From NCBI GenBank assembly GCA_910586605.1, contig CAJUJR010000023.1, positions 1-32,435 on the forward strand: a DNA stretch of 32,435 bases. The letters run 5' to 3'. This document shows, in pieces, positions 24,399 through 32,382 of the stretch (its first letter is position 1; every line of letters begins with the position of its first letter). Source of the DNA: an uncultured Lachnospiraceae bacterium. GTDB lineage: Bacteria; Bacillota; Clostridia; Lachnospirales; Lachnospiraceae. A program made the position numbers and the translations under genes. A model generated the notes under the pieces. It made no database searches, was not told where the DNA came from, and saw only the letters and a program-made list of their open reading frames with translations.

Positions 24399-25622
24399 CT
24401 ATCCCTCTTTTTTATCGAAATAATGGTCAAGTCCTGACAAGGCATCTTCGTCGCTTTCTTCTTCCTGGGCACGCTGCATCGCTTCCCTGCGCGACTTCCT
24501 CTTAGCCGCCTCGCTTGCAACTTTTTCAAGTTCTGCCTCCCGGCGCTCCTGCTCCATCATGCGGCGGGCGCGCTCATTGGCACGTTTTGCATTTTCTTCC
24601 TCACGGCGCCTTATTTCCTCTGCAAGTTCTGAACGTGTCTTTTTCTTCCCAGCGGCCGCCTGTTTATTTTTCTCAAATTTTGCCTTGCTTTTCTCTGCCG
24701 CAATGCATCTTCTCTGGTATTCTCTCCAGTCAAAGATTTCTTCTACTGAAGCAATTGCAACCTCTATCATCTTATTGTCAGGTTCCCTAGTCGTCAGCAT
24801 CTGCAAAAGCATCCCCGGCTTACTCAATACTTCAACCACTTTGCTATCGCTGTTGCCCGCCAAATATATAAATTCATAGGAAACCCCTGCAATTACCGGC
24901 ACAAGGACAACACGCGACAAAATACGGAGCCACATATTGTCAAAATGTATAAACATAAAGAAAATAATGCTCAGAAAAATAACAATCAACAAAAAACTCG
25001 TTCCACAGCGGCGGTGATGCTTAGACTGCCTTTTTACATTTTCTACTGTAAGGTCCAGTCCGTTTTCAATACAGTTAATTGTCTTATGTTCTGCCCCATG
25101 ATACATAAAAGTCCTGCGGATATCTTCCATAAAAGAAATTACGATTACATATCCCACAAACAGTAAAACCCGGATTCCCCCTTCAATCGCCGCCAGGGCC
25201 ATACGTGATTCTATTTTACTGCTCAGAAGCTGCGATAAAAAGTATGGAAGAATCACAAATGCCAGCATAGCAATTACCACGGAAAGCAAAATGGTAACCG
25301 CCGTTCCTGCTGTTTCCTTCCAGCCCTTCTCTTCTTTTCCATCTTCTTTTTTCTTCTCTTGTTCTTTCTCTTCTTCTTCCTCATAAAAACTTGCAGAATA
25401 TGTCATAGTCCGCAAACCAATAACCAATGATTCAACAAAAGACACGACACCACGGATTACCGGAAGGCGGAAAAAAAGAGAACGTTCTGTCAAGCTTTTA
25501 CATTTTCCTCTTGTAACTGTAATCTCCCCATCAGGCTTCCTTACTGCTACGGCATATTCTGATTTATTTTTCATCATTACGCCTTCCAGTACTGCCTGGC
25601 CACCAATTCCTGACGATTTCAT
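24399..25622 (-). CDS. DUF1385 membrane protein with long charged C-terminus
   Basis: A 407-aa protein. The N-terminus SSGIGGQAVLEGVMMKNKSE is the DUF1385 signature. It has about four to five hydrophobic helices and the central motif YHGAEHKTINCIENG followed by RRCGTSFLL. Metal-dependent metalloprotease-like function has been suggested for the family, but I would not assign a reaction. Its roughly 90 C-terminal residues are very Lys/Glu/Arg-rich and coiled-coil-like, an extension beyond the usual ~300-residue family length. The start at 25622 was chosen over 25685 because the conserved domain starts there. Confidence 0.85.
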   Translation of the reverse strand: MKSSGIGGQAVLEGVMMKNKSEYAVAVRKPDGEITVTRGKCKSLTERSLFFRLPVIRGVVSFVESLVIGLRTMTYSASFYEEEEEKEQEKKKEDGKEEKGWKETAGTAVTILLSVVIAMLAFVILPYFLSQLLSSKIESRMALAAIEGGIRVLLFVGYVIVISFMEDIRRTFMYHGAEHKTINCIENGLDLTVENVKRQSKHHRRCGTSFLLIVIFLSIIFFMFIHFDNMWLRILSRVVLVPVIAGVSYEFIYLAGNSDSKVVEVLSKPGMLLQMLTTREPDNKMIEVAIASVEEIFDWREYQRRCIAAEKSKAKFEKNKQAAAGKKKTRSELAEEIRRREEENAKRANERARRMMEQERREAELEKVASEAAKRKSRREAMQRAQEEESDEDALSGLDHYFDKKEG

Positions 25623-25683
25623 ACTCCTAATTCTTCCTCCATTGTATTTCTGAAACCACAGCCCAACAACTACATAAATACAC

Positions 25684-25727
25684 AAATGGTCACAGCAACC
25701 GAATCTATCCGGCCACTGTGACCATTT
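25684..25727 (-). other. Hairpin between rpmE and the DUF1385 gene
   Basis: AAATGGTCACAG (25684-25695) pairs perfectly with CTGTGACCATTT (25716-25727) around a 20-nt loop. On the minus strand the next bases are GTGTATTT, only modestly T-rich, so it is a partial terminator or processing site. Confidence 0.5.
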
Positions 25728-25757
25728 ATAAGGCCAGCAAGCTGACCAGCTATATCG

Positions 25758-25964
25758 CTAATTTGACTGAATGCCATATCTGCGGTTGAATTTATCAATT
25801 GCACCACGGGCTTTAACAGCTTTTTGCTGGCCGGTATAGAAGGAATGACATTTTGAACAGATTTCCACATGAATCTCTTCCTTAGTAGAACCGGTTACAA
25901 ATTCGTTTCCGCAGTTGCACACGACCTTAGCCTGATAATAATTAGGATGAATACCCTCTTTCAT
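25758..25964 (-). CDS. rpmE: Ribosomal protein L31 (zinc-binding form)
   Basis: A 68-aa large-subunit protein bridging the two subunits. It keeps the zinc ligands Cys16, Cys18, Cys36 and Cys39 (CNC and CSKC), so it is the C+ form whose expression is usually constitutive, as against the zinc-free paralogue. It starts MKEGIHPNYY and ends in a basic FNRRYG segment. Its own promoter lies upstream, between rho and rpmE. Confidence 0.97.
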   Translation of the reverse strand: MKEGIHPNYYQAKVVCNCGNEFVTGSTKEEIHVEICSKCHSFYTGQQKAVKARGAIDKFNRRYGIQSN

Positions 25965-26013
25965 GACTTAACCTCCATTCTGCTGTCCTGAAACATATTA
26001 AAACAACTCTATC

Positions 26014-26042
26014 AGTATAGCATAGCAATTTTATGAATGCAA
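26014..26042 (-). promoter_or_regulatory. Promoter of rpmE
   Basis: Minus-strand TTGCAT (26037-26042) and TATACT (26014-26019) are 17 bp apart, in the 87-bp gap after rho. Confidence 0.65.
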
Positions 26043-26051
26043 CCATTTTTT

Positions 26052-27638
26052 TCATACGATTTTAACTTTCTTTACCAGCTGTATAAATTCATAATTATTT
26101 TTTGTCTTTCGGAACATGTCAATAATCCGTTCTACCGCCTCATCTGACCGGGAACCGCCAAATGCTTTCCTCATCAAAAACGTTGCTTCAATTTCTTCCT
26201 GTGTCAGAAGCAAATCTTCCCTGCGGGTGCTTGACTTTTGCAAATCAATCGCTGGAAATACCCTTTTTTCAGATAAAGAACGGTCTAATACCAATTCCAT
26301 GTTACCTGTCCCTTTAAATTCTTCAAAAACTACATCATCCATCTTACTCCCTGTATCAACAAGGGCTGTTGCAAGGATTGTCAGGTTTCCGCCTTCCCTC
26401 ATATTCCTTGCTGCGCCAAAGAAACGTTTCGGCATATGGAGCGCTGCTGGATCAAGCCCGCCAGATAAAGTACGTCCGCTAGGCATCACAGTTAAGTTAT
26501 ATGCCCTTGCAAGGCGGGTAATGCTGTCTAGAAGTATCATAACCTCTTCCCCATGTTCGACAAGCCGCTTTGCGCGCTCAATCACCATCTCAGATACCCT
26601 TTTATGGTTCTCTGGGAGTTCATCAAAAGTAGAATAAATCACTTCTACATTATGCCCCATAATAGATTCCTTGATATCTGTAACTTCTTCTGGGCGTTCG
26701 TCAATTAACAGGACGATAATATGCATCTTTGGATGGTTTGTCTTGACTGCCTTTGCAACCTGCTTTAACAGGGTAGTCTTACCAGTCTTTGGCTGTGAAA
26801 CAATCATGCCGCGCTGTCCCTTCCCAATCGGGGAAATCAAATCCATCATCCTCATAGAAATCCCGCTTCCTGGAGTTTCTAAGCGAATCCTCTCATCTGG
26901 GAACACAGGCGTAAGCTGTTCAAATTTAGGACGCCGCAAAACCTGGTCTAAAGAATATCCATTGACTTTTTTAATATATAAAAGAGCCCCAAACTTTTCA
27001 TTCTGGTTACGCACCCTAATATTCCCTTCCAAAATATCGCCTGTGCGGAGATGGTATTTACGGATTAAGGCTGGGGAAACATAAACATCCTCTTCCCCTG
27101 GAAGGTAGTTGTCACACCGGATAAAACCATACCCTTCTGACAAAACTTCTAAAATCCCATTGCGCACCTCTCCGCTGTCAAGCTGCTCCATTTCTGTCGG
27201 TATATATTTCTGTTGGCGTTCTGTAGGAGCGTCTTCTGCCCGCCTGCCTTCTTTCCTGCCATTGTCTTTCCTCTGTTGTTTTTCGCTGTAACGCGACATT
27301 ACTTTTTTATTATAAGCATTTCTCTTGCTATTGTCGTCTTCTTTCACAATATGTTCTGGGGAAACATTTTTTTCTGCCCTCTTCTTTTCTGGGCGTTCTG
27401 TGTGCATGGCAGCATTATCTTTTGCTTCTGCACTATCTTTTGCTCCTGCCTTCCCTTTTTCCTCTTTCTTTTCTACGGCAGCATTCTCATCGGACACCTT
27501 GTCAGCAGCGGCCTCTTTCTGTTTCTCCTTCAGCAAATCCAAAAGCTCCTGCTTGCGGTATGCCGTAACACTCTTTACTCCCATTTTCTTTGCGATTAAA
27601 CGCAAATCGACTAATGATAATCCTTCTAACTCTTCCAT
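26052..27638 (-). CDS. rho: Transcription termination factor Rho with disordered insert
   Basis: A 528-aa hexameric RNA helicase that ends transcription at C-rich rut sites. Rho_N fold is at about 5-40, the cold-shock RNA-binding domain at about 157-225, Walker A SQPKTGKT at 281-288, and the MILLDSITR Walker B segment at 367-375. It exceeds E. coli Rho (419 aa) because of a roughly 100-residue hydrophilic, low-complexity insert at about 45-145, rich in Lys, Glu, Asp, Arg and Ala. Such inserts occur in many Clostridia and gut Bacteroidetes Rho proteins. The ATG at 27638 follows GGAGGAAAG. It sits downstream of a 310-nt leader. Confidence 0.96.
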   Translation of the reverse strand: MEELEGLSLVDLRLIAKKMGVKSVTAYRKQELLDLLKEKQKEAAADKVSDENAAVEKKEEKGKAGAKDSAEAKDNAAMHTERPEKKRAEKNVSPEHIVKEDDNSKRNAYNKKVMSRYSEKQQRKDNGRKEGRRAEDAPTERQQKYIPTEMEQLDSGEVRNGILEVLSEGYGFIRCDNYLPGEEDVYVSPALIRKYHLRTGDILEGNIRVRNQNEKFGALLYIKKVNGYSLDQVLRRPKFEQLTPVFPDERIRLETPGSGISMRMMDLISPIGKGQRGMIVSQPKTGKTTLLKQVAKAVKTNHPKMHIIVLLIDERPEEVTDIKESIMGHNVEVIYSTFDELPENHKRVSEMVIERAKRLVEHGEEVMILLDSITRLARAYNLTVMPSGRTLSGGLDPAALHMPKRFFGAARNMREGGNLTILATALVDTGSKMDDVVFEEFKGTGNMELVLDRSLSEKRVFPAIDLQKSSTRREDLLLTQEEIEATFLMRKAFGGSRSDEAVERIIDMFRKTKNNYEFIQLVKKVKIV

Positions 27639-27929
27639 GACTTACTTTCCTCCATAAATTCTTCCGGACACCGCTTAACAAAACCATGTCCATTCCTTTT
27701 TTTGGGGAACCAGAGAGAACTGCAAAAAACTGCCATATTATTCCTATCTATCCCCTTCGTATCCGATTTTTAGATATTGCATTCTTTTTTTGGAAATACA
27801 GTGAATATACTGCGAAAGACTTGCAACGCACAACATATAAGACCATTACAACATAAGTTTGGTATGCCACTGTCCCCCAGCCCATTTCATAACCACTCTG
27901 TATAACTGGCGAAGGACAACAGCTTTCGT

Positions 27930-27954
27930 ATGTTACTATTCTTAATAATAACAT
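27930..27954. promoter_or_regulatory. 25-bp near-perfect palindrome at the rho start site
   Basis: ATGTTACTATT-CTT-AATAATAACAT has arms matching at 10 of 11 positions. It begins two bases past the rho -10 box in the transcribed direction and covers the predicted start near 27949. The left arm includes GTTACTATT. It may be an operator or a relic of the dispersed repeat. Confidence 0.5.
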
Positions 27955-27955
27955 T

Positions 27956-27984
27956 AGTATACAAAAGTTTTTAGAATCTGTAAA
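27956..27984 (-). promoter_or_regulatory. Promoter of rho
   Basis: Minus-strand TTTACA (27979-27984) and TATACT (27956-27961) are 17 bp apart. Confidence 0.65.
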
Positions 27985-27992
27985 GTAAAATC

Positions 27993-28021
27993 TTGTATGA
28001 AAATTTAATCTATGCTATGAT
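27993..28021 (+). promoter_or_regulatory. Promoter of the malic enzyme gene
   Basis: TTGTAT (27993-27998) and TATGAT (28016-28021) are 17 bp apart, giving a leader of about 85 nt. Confidence 0.6.
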
Positions 28022-28111
28022 TGTGGATAATACTGCCGCCGTATATAATGCCTGCATTGGAAGGCACTGCCTGGCAGCAGTGGCAAAATCAAAGGAAACG
28101 AGGAAATTTTC

Positions 28112-29263
28112 ATGAATACAAGTGAAAAAGCACTAATGCTCCATAAAGAATGGAACGGAAAAATTAATACTACACCAAAATGCCATGTAAACTCCCGGGA
28201 AGACCTGGCAATTGCCTATACACCAGGCGTTGCGGAGCCATGCAAGGTAATTGCACAAGATAAAGCGCAGGCATATCAATATACAATAAAAGCAAATACT
28301 GTTGCCGTCGTATCTGATGGCAGCGCAGTGCTTGGCCTTGGCAATATCGGGCCGGAAGCCGCCATGCCTGTCATGGAAGGGAAAGCTGTTCTTTTTAAAG
28401 AGTTTGGCAATGTAAACGCTTTCCCAATCTGCCTGGATACCCAGGATACCGAAGAAATCATCCAGACAGTCATTAATATTGCACCGGCATTTGGCGGCAT
28501 CAACCTAGAAGATATTTCTGCCCCACGTTGCTTTGAAATCGAAGAACGTTTAAAAAAAGCCCTTCCTATCCCTGTGTTCCATGACGACCAGCATGGGACG
28601 GCAATTGTTGTTTTAGCCGGAATTATCAATGCACTGAAAGTCACTGGGAAAAAGAAGGAAGACTGCCATATCGTTGTCAATGGCGCTGGTTCTGCCGGCG
28701 TGGCTATTACTAAACTTCTGCTACGGTATGGCTTTCCTGATATCGTAATGTGTGACAAGTCCGGAATCCTATCCAAAGCCTCAAAAGATTTGAACTGGAT
28801 GCAGGAAGAAATGATGGAAATCACCAACCTTTCACAAAAAACAGGCACATTGGCAGATGCTATAAAGGGCGCTGATATCTTTATTGGAGTCTCTGCACCA
28901 GGCATTGTGTCAGAAGAAATGGTGGCTTCCATGAACCAAGATTCTATTTTATTTGCAATGGCAAACCCAGTTCCTGAAATTATGCCAGACCTTGCCAAAA
29001 AGGCAGGCGCAAAAGTCGTTGGGACTGGCCGTTCCGATTTCCCAAACCAGGTTAACAATGTCGTTGCCTTTCCTGGTATTTTTAAGGGAGCACTAGAAGG
29101 ACGTGCTACGCAGATTACCGAAGAAATGAAATTAGCTGCTGCAAATGCAATTGCCGGCCTGGTAGAAGAAGACAAGTTAAGTGAAGACAATATTATGCCG
29201 GAAGCATTTGACCCAAGGGTAGCTGAGGTGGTGGCAAATGCCGTTAAAGAACATATCAAATAG
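28112..29263 (+). CDS. NAD(P)-dependent malic enzyme
   Basis: A 383-aa short-form malic enzyme that decarboxylates malate to pyruvate, yielding NAD(P)H. Tyr36 in AIAYTPGVAEP and Lys91 in MEGKAVLFKEF are the expected catalytic residues; FHDDQHGTA (156-164) provides metal ligands; GAGSAG (191-196) is the dinucleotide-binding loop. Cofactor choice cannot be set from sequence alone. The start has GAGGAAA upstream. The stop overlaps the next gene by 26 bp. Confidence 0.95.
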   Translation: MNTSEKALMLHKEWNGKINTTPKCHVNSREDLAIAYTPGVAEPCKVIAQDKAQAYQYTIKANTVAVVSDGSAVLGLGNIGPEAAMPVMEGKAVLFKEFGNVNAFPICLDTQDTEEIIQTVINIAPAFGGINLEDISAPRCFEIEERLKKALPIPVFHDDQHGTAIVVLAGIINALKVTGKKKEDCHIVVNGAGSAGVAITKLLLRYGFPDIVMCDKSGILSKASKDLNWMQEEMMEITNLSQKTGTLADAIKGADIFIGVSAPGIVSEEMVASMNQDSILFAMANPVPEIMPDLAKKAGAKVVGTGRSDFPNQVNNVVAFPGIFKGALEGRATQITEEMKLAAANAIAGLVEEDKLSEDNIMPEAFDPRVAEVVANAVKEHIK

Positions 29264-30218
29264 AAACAACAATCCACGCTGGGGAGAAAAACCATATTAT
29301 TCCCTTGATTACTATTTAAAAGAACAATATGGGCAAAAGATATATAAATTGGCTTTGGATGCCGATATGTCCTGCCCAAACCGGGACGGCACCCTCGATA
29401 CACGGGGGTGCATTTTCTGTAGTGGCGGCGGTTCCGGTGAATTCGCGACATCACTTACAGGCGGCCTATCTGTATTAAAACAGGTTGACCAAGCGATTAA
29501 TTTTTTAACCTCCCAGAAAAAATATACAGGAGAAGCCTATATAGCCTATCTCCAATCCTTTTCCAATACCTATGCGCCTATTGGAAAACTACAGGAAATT
29601 TACCATGAAATACTAAAACACCCAAAAATCGTTGGTCTGTCTGTTGGGACACGGCCAGATTGTTTTTCGGAAGAAACCTATCAATTACTGGAAGAATGCA
29701 GCCATAGAAAGCCTGTCTGGATAGAACTTGGCCTACAGACAATCCATGAAAGCACCGCTCAGTTTATCCGGCGCGGCTATTCCTTATCTGTTTTTGAAAA
29801 ATGCGTCCAAAACCTGCGAAAACGCGGGATTCCTGTTATTGTCCATATCATCCTGGGGCTTCCAGGGGAATCGATACAGGACATTTTGGAGACAGTAAGA
29901 TATTTGAACGGACAGGGAATCCAAGGAATTAAATTCCAGCTCCTGCATATTTTACAGGGTACTGACCTTGCAAAAATGCTGCCAAGGCTGAAAATTTACT
30001 CACAGGATGAATATATTTCCGTGCTCCTAAAATGCATTGCGCATCTCTCACCCGATATTGTAATCCACCGGCTGACTGGGGACGGCCCAAAAGAACTTAT
30101 GATTGCTCCAGGCTGGAGCCAGCATAAAAGGAATGTATTAAACCAGATCACCCATACCATGAAAGAACAGAATATTTATCAGGGAAAAGAGTATCACCAA
30201 AAAGGAGGAATCCTATGA
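29238..30218 (+). CDS. TIGR01212-type radical SAM protein (YtqA/YhcC family)
   Basis: A 326-aa radical SAM enzyme. The cluster-binding cysteines are Cys46, Cys58 and Cys61 in CPNRDGTLDTRGCIFC, the spacing typical of TIGR01212 proteins rather than the usual CxxxCxxC. Further signs are LSVGTRPDC, ELGLQTIHE and IVHIILGLPGE. The B. subtilis homologue YtqA (MnmL) has been linked to tRNA wobble-uridine modification; whether this one does the same is unknown. The ATG at 29238 follows GAGGTGG and overlaps the malic enzyme gene by 26 bp; the next gene starts at an ATGA overlap. Confidence 0.92.
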   Translation: MPLKNISNRNNNPRWGEKPYYSLDYYLKEQYGQKIYKLALDADMSCPNRDGTLDTRGCIFCSGGGSGEFATSLTGGLSVLKQVDQAINFLTSQKKYTGEAYIAYLQSFSNTYAPIGKLQEIYHEILKHPKIVGLSVGTRPDCFSEETYQLLEECSHRKPVWIELGLQTIHESTAQFIRRGYSLSVFEKCVQNLRKRGIPVIVHIILGLPGESIQDILETVRYLNGQGIQGIKFQLLHILQGTDLAKMLPRLKIYSQDEYISVLLKCIAHLSPDIVIHRLTGDGPKELMIAPGWSQHKRNVLNQITHTMKEQNIYQGKEYHQKGGIL

Positions 30219-30754
30219 CTACAAACTCCATGAAACTTTATAAATTAATTATTTTATATTTTTTGCATAAAGCAAAACAGGAAATCACAAATGCCACTCT
30301 GTCTGATTTTATCCTGAAATACGGTTATACAAACTATTTTTCTATCCAGGAAACGCTTGCCGACCTGACAGAGGACAATATGATCCACACAAGCCAGACA
30401 CATGCGGCTTCCTACTATACAATTGCAGACAAAGGACTGGAAACCCTGCAGTTTTTTTCCTACCAGCTCCCTAAAGATACTATGCAGCAGATAGACGAAT
30501 ATCTGGCAGATAATAAAATACAGATTACCAATACCGCATCCATCCGCACAGACTATACAAAAACAACTTCTAATGAATACCTGGTCCGTTGTACCATTCT
30601 GGAACACGGCGATACAATGGCAGAAATCGCCATTACCCTCCCTACAGAAGATTTGGCAATAGACGCCTGCAGCCACTTTAAAAAGAAAAACAGCGATATC
30701 TACCGTTATCTTTTCAAAGCGCTGACTACAGACGAAACAGACAAATTTAATTGA
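30215..30754 (+). CDS. DUF4364 winged-helix-like protein
   Basis: A 179-aa protein of the DUF4364 family common in Clostridia. The N-terminal region (about 5-75) reads as a winged helix: LYKLIILYFLHKA, a recognition-helix-like NYFSIQETLADL, then the wing. A C-terminal beta-alpha domain of about 100 residues (YLVRCTILEHGDTMAEIAIT) follows. It may be a small transcription regulator; no target is known. It starts at an ATGA overlap with the radical SAM gene, with AAAGGAGG upstream. Its stop overlaps the convergent tyrS stop by 8 bp. Confidence 0.85.
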   Translation: MTTNSMKLYKLIILYFLHKAKQEITNATLSDFILKYGYTNYFSIQETLADLTEDNMIHTSQTHAASYYTIADKGLETLQFFSYQLPKDTMQQIDEYLADNKIQITNTASIRTDYTKTTSNEYLVRCTILEHGDTMAEIAITLPTEDLAIDACSHFKKKNSDIYRYLFKALTTDETDKFN

Positions 30755-31970
30755 ATAATACTTTTACAAATTTCTTTTTGCCGCGCTTTATAACAATTCC
30801 ATCCATACCAATTGAATCTTTTGTAACAACCGCTTTTACATCAGTAACTTTTTCGCCATCTATGGATACTCCTCCCTGCTCAACATTGCGGCGTGCCTCT
30901 CCATTAGAAGCTGCCAGGCCGGCCTTCACGAGCAGGCGGAGGATTCCTATGCTGCCATCCTCAAAGTCCGCTTCTGTAAGCACGGCTTCTGGCATTTCTG
31001 CAGCATTCCCACTGGAAAAGAGCGCCCTTGCGCCTTCCTGTGCCTTATTTGCCTCTTCTTCCCCATGCACAAGCTTTGTCAGTTCAAAAGCAAGGATTTC
31101 CTTCGCCCTATTTAACTGGCTCCCTTCCCATCCATCCATTTCATTAATCTGCTCTAACGGAAGGAAAGTTAGCATACGGATACAGTTTAATACATCGCTG
31201 TCTGCAACATTTCTCCAGTACTGGTAAAAATCAAACGGGCTTGTCTTTTCTGGATCAAGCCAGACAGCCCCTGACTGCGTCTTCCCCATTTTCTTCCCTT
31301 CTGAATTTAACAAAAGGTTAATCGTCATCGCATAGGCATCTTCTCCAAGCTTATAATGAATCAGCCGCGTCCCTCCCAGCATATTGCTCCACTGGTCATC
31401 GCCGCCAAATTGCATATTGCAGCCATATTTCTGAAACAGCACATAAAAGTCATAGCTCTGCATTATCATATAATTAAATTCCAGGAAACTCAGCCCCTTT
31501 TCCATACGCTGCTTATAACATTCCGCATTTAACATCCTGTTTACTGAAAAATGCGGTCCGGCTTCACGCAAAACCTCAATATAGTTTAACCCTAGCAGCC
31601 AGTCTGCATTATTGACAAGCAGGGCTTTCCCATCAGAAAAATCAATAAAACGGCTAATCTGCTTTTTAAAACAATCGATATTGTGCTCAATTGTCTCCTT
31701 TGTCATCATCTGGCGCATATCCGTACGGCCCGATGGATCGCCTATCATCGCCGTGCCTCCCCCAAGCAGTGCAATTGGCTTGTTTCCCGCCATCTGAAGT
31801 CTTTTCATCAGGCAGAGCGCCATAAAATGCCCAACGTGAAGGCTGTCTGCCGTTGGGTCAAAACCAATATAAAAAACAGCTTTCCCTTCATTAATCAGCT
31901 CCTTAATCTTTTCCTCATCTGTTACCTGGGCAATCAGCCCACGTGCCACTAATTCATCATATACTGTCAT
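30747..31970 (-). CDS. tyrS: Tyrosyl-tRNA synthetase
   Basis: A 407-aa class I synthetase. The HIGH motif appears as HVGH (45-48) and the KMSKS motif as KMGKT (227-231). The residues FGGDDQWSNMLGG form the tyrosine/tRNA site, and an S4-like RNA-binding domain occupies about 340-407. It charges tRNA-Tyr. The ATG at 31970 has GGAGG upstream; a longer reading to 32063 would run into the T-box and is rejected. Confidence 0.97.
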   Translation of the reverse strand: MTVYDELVARGLIAQVTDEEKIKELINEGKAVFYIGFDPTADSLHVGHFMALCLMKRLQMAGNKPIALLGGGTAMIGDPSGRTDMRQMMTKETIEHNIDCFKKQISRFIDFSDGKALLVNNADWLLGLNYIEVLREAGPHFSVNRMLNAECYKQRMEKGLSFLEFNYMIMQSYDFYVLFQKYGCNMQFGGDDQWSNMLGGTRLIHYKLGEDAYAMTINLLLNSEGKKMGKTQSGAVWLDPEKTSPFDFYQYWRNVADSDVLNCIRMLTFLPLEQINEMDGWEGSQLNRAKEILAFELTKLVHGEEEANKAQEGARALFSSGNAAEMPEAVLTEADFEDGSIGILRLLVKAGLAASNGEARRNVEQGGVSIDGEKVTDVKAVVTKDSIGMDGIVIKRGKKKFVKVLFN

Positions 31971-31997
31971 CTTCTGCCTCCATTCTTTCCTAATTGT

Positions 31998-32308
31998 TGC
32001 TATTAACACAAAAAAAGCCCTTTTGCATAATCTGCAAAAGGACGAATTCACTCGTGTTACCACCTTTTTTCACACCCTGCTCACACAAGGCGTCTTACCA
32101 GGATACCATAATATCCCTGCACGATAACGGGTGCATCACCGTCAAAGCCTTTGAACCAAAATATGCTATAACCTGCCATATCTGTAATCATTCAGCCCGC
32201 TACTCCAGGATGTATTCATAACAGCTTCCACCTGCGCCTCTCATCAACCGGCTGCTTTCTGTCAGCTTTCCCTGCTACTACTTATTCCCTTCGCTGTATT
32301 TCTCCATT
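31998..32308 (-). promoter_or_regulatory. Tyr T-box riboswitch of tyrS
   Basis: A leader of about 310 nt upstream of tyrS. The T-box sequence AGGTGGTAACACGAG is at 32051-32065 and is followed by the terminator stem CCTTTTGCA/TGCAAAAGG and seven T residues (32010-32041). A tyrosine specifier codon UAC is readable in GAATACATCC near 32214-32223. Uncharged tRNA-Tyr would pair with specifier and T-box, forming the antiterminator and switching tyrS on. Confidence 0.92.
32010..32041 (-). terminator. T-box intrinsic terminator
   Basis: Minus-strand CCTTTTGCA pairs with TGCAAAAGG around GATTA and is followed by GCTTTTTTT, 40 bases before the tyrS start codon. Confidence 0.9.
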
Positions 32309-32314
32309 TGCCCC

Positions 32315-32343
32315 ATCTTAAATGAAAATTGCATATTTGTCAA
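32315..32343 (-). promoter_or_regulatory. Promoter of the tyrS T-box transcript
   Basis: Minus-strand TTGACA (32338-32343) and TAAGAT (32315-32320) are 17 bp apart. Confidence 0.75.
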
Positions 32344-32361
32344 CCTGTAATTCAGGGTAGC

Positions 32362-32381
32362 ACAGGGCAACAGCATTTACT
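32362..32381. repeat. 20-bp repeat, inverted copy at 488-507
   Basis: The 20 bases (ACAGGGCAACAGCATTTACT) are the exact reverse complement of 488-507. It directly precedes the 53-nt repeat starting at 32383, so the two may form one larger element cut by the window edge. Confidence 0.7.
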
Positions 32382-32382
32382 T

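Larger units (their letters stand above)
27639..28111. other. Divergent intergenic region rho / malic enzyme
   Basis: 473 bp without a convincing gene. It holds the two divergent promoters, the palindrome at 27930-27954 and a rho leader of about 310 nt (27949 down to 27639, minus strand). A 68-codon open frame in it (27748-27954) has no ribosome site or recognisable product. The malic enzyme leader contains a CACTGC-CTGGCA-GCAGTG hairpin at about 28066-28083. Confidence 0.7.

Noticed and set aside
27748..27954. 68-codon open frame in the rho/malic enzyme gap
   Set aside because: No ribosome site and low-complexity translation; it lies within the rho leader.
28276..29454. 392-codon antisense open frame across malic enzyme and the radical SAM gene
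   Set aside because: It covers two strongly conserved genes in the opposite sense and resembles nothing known.
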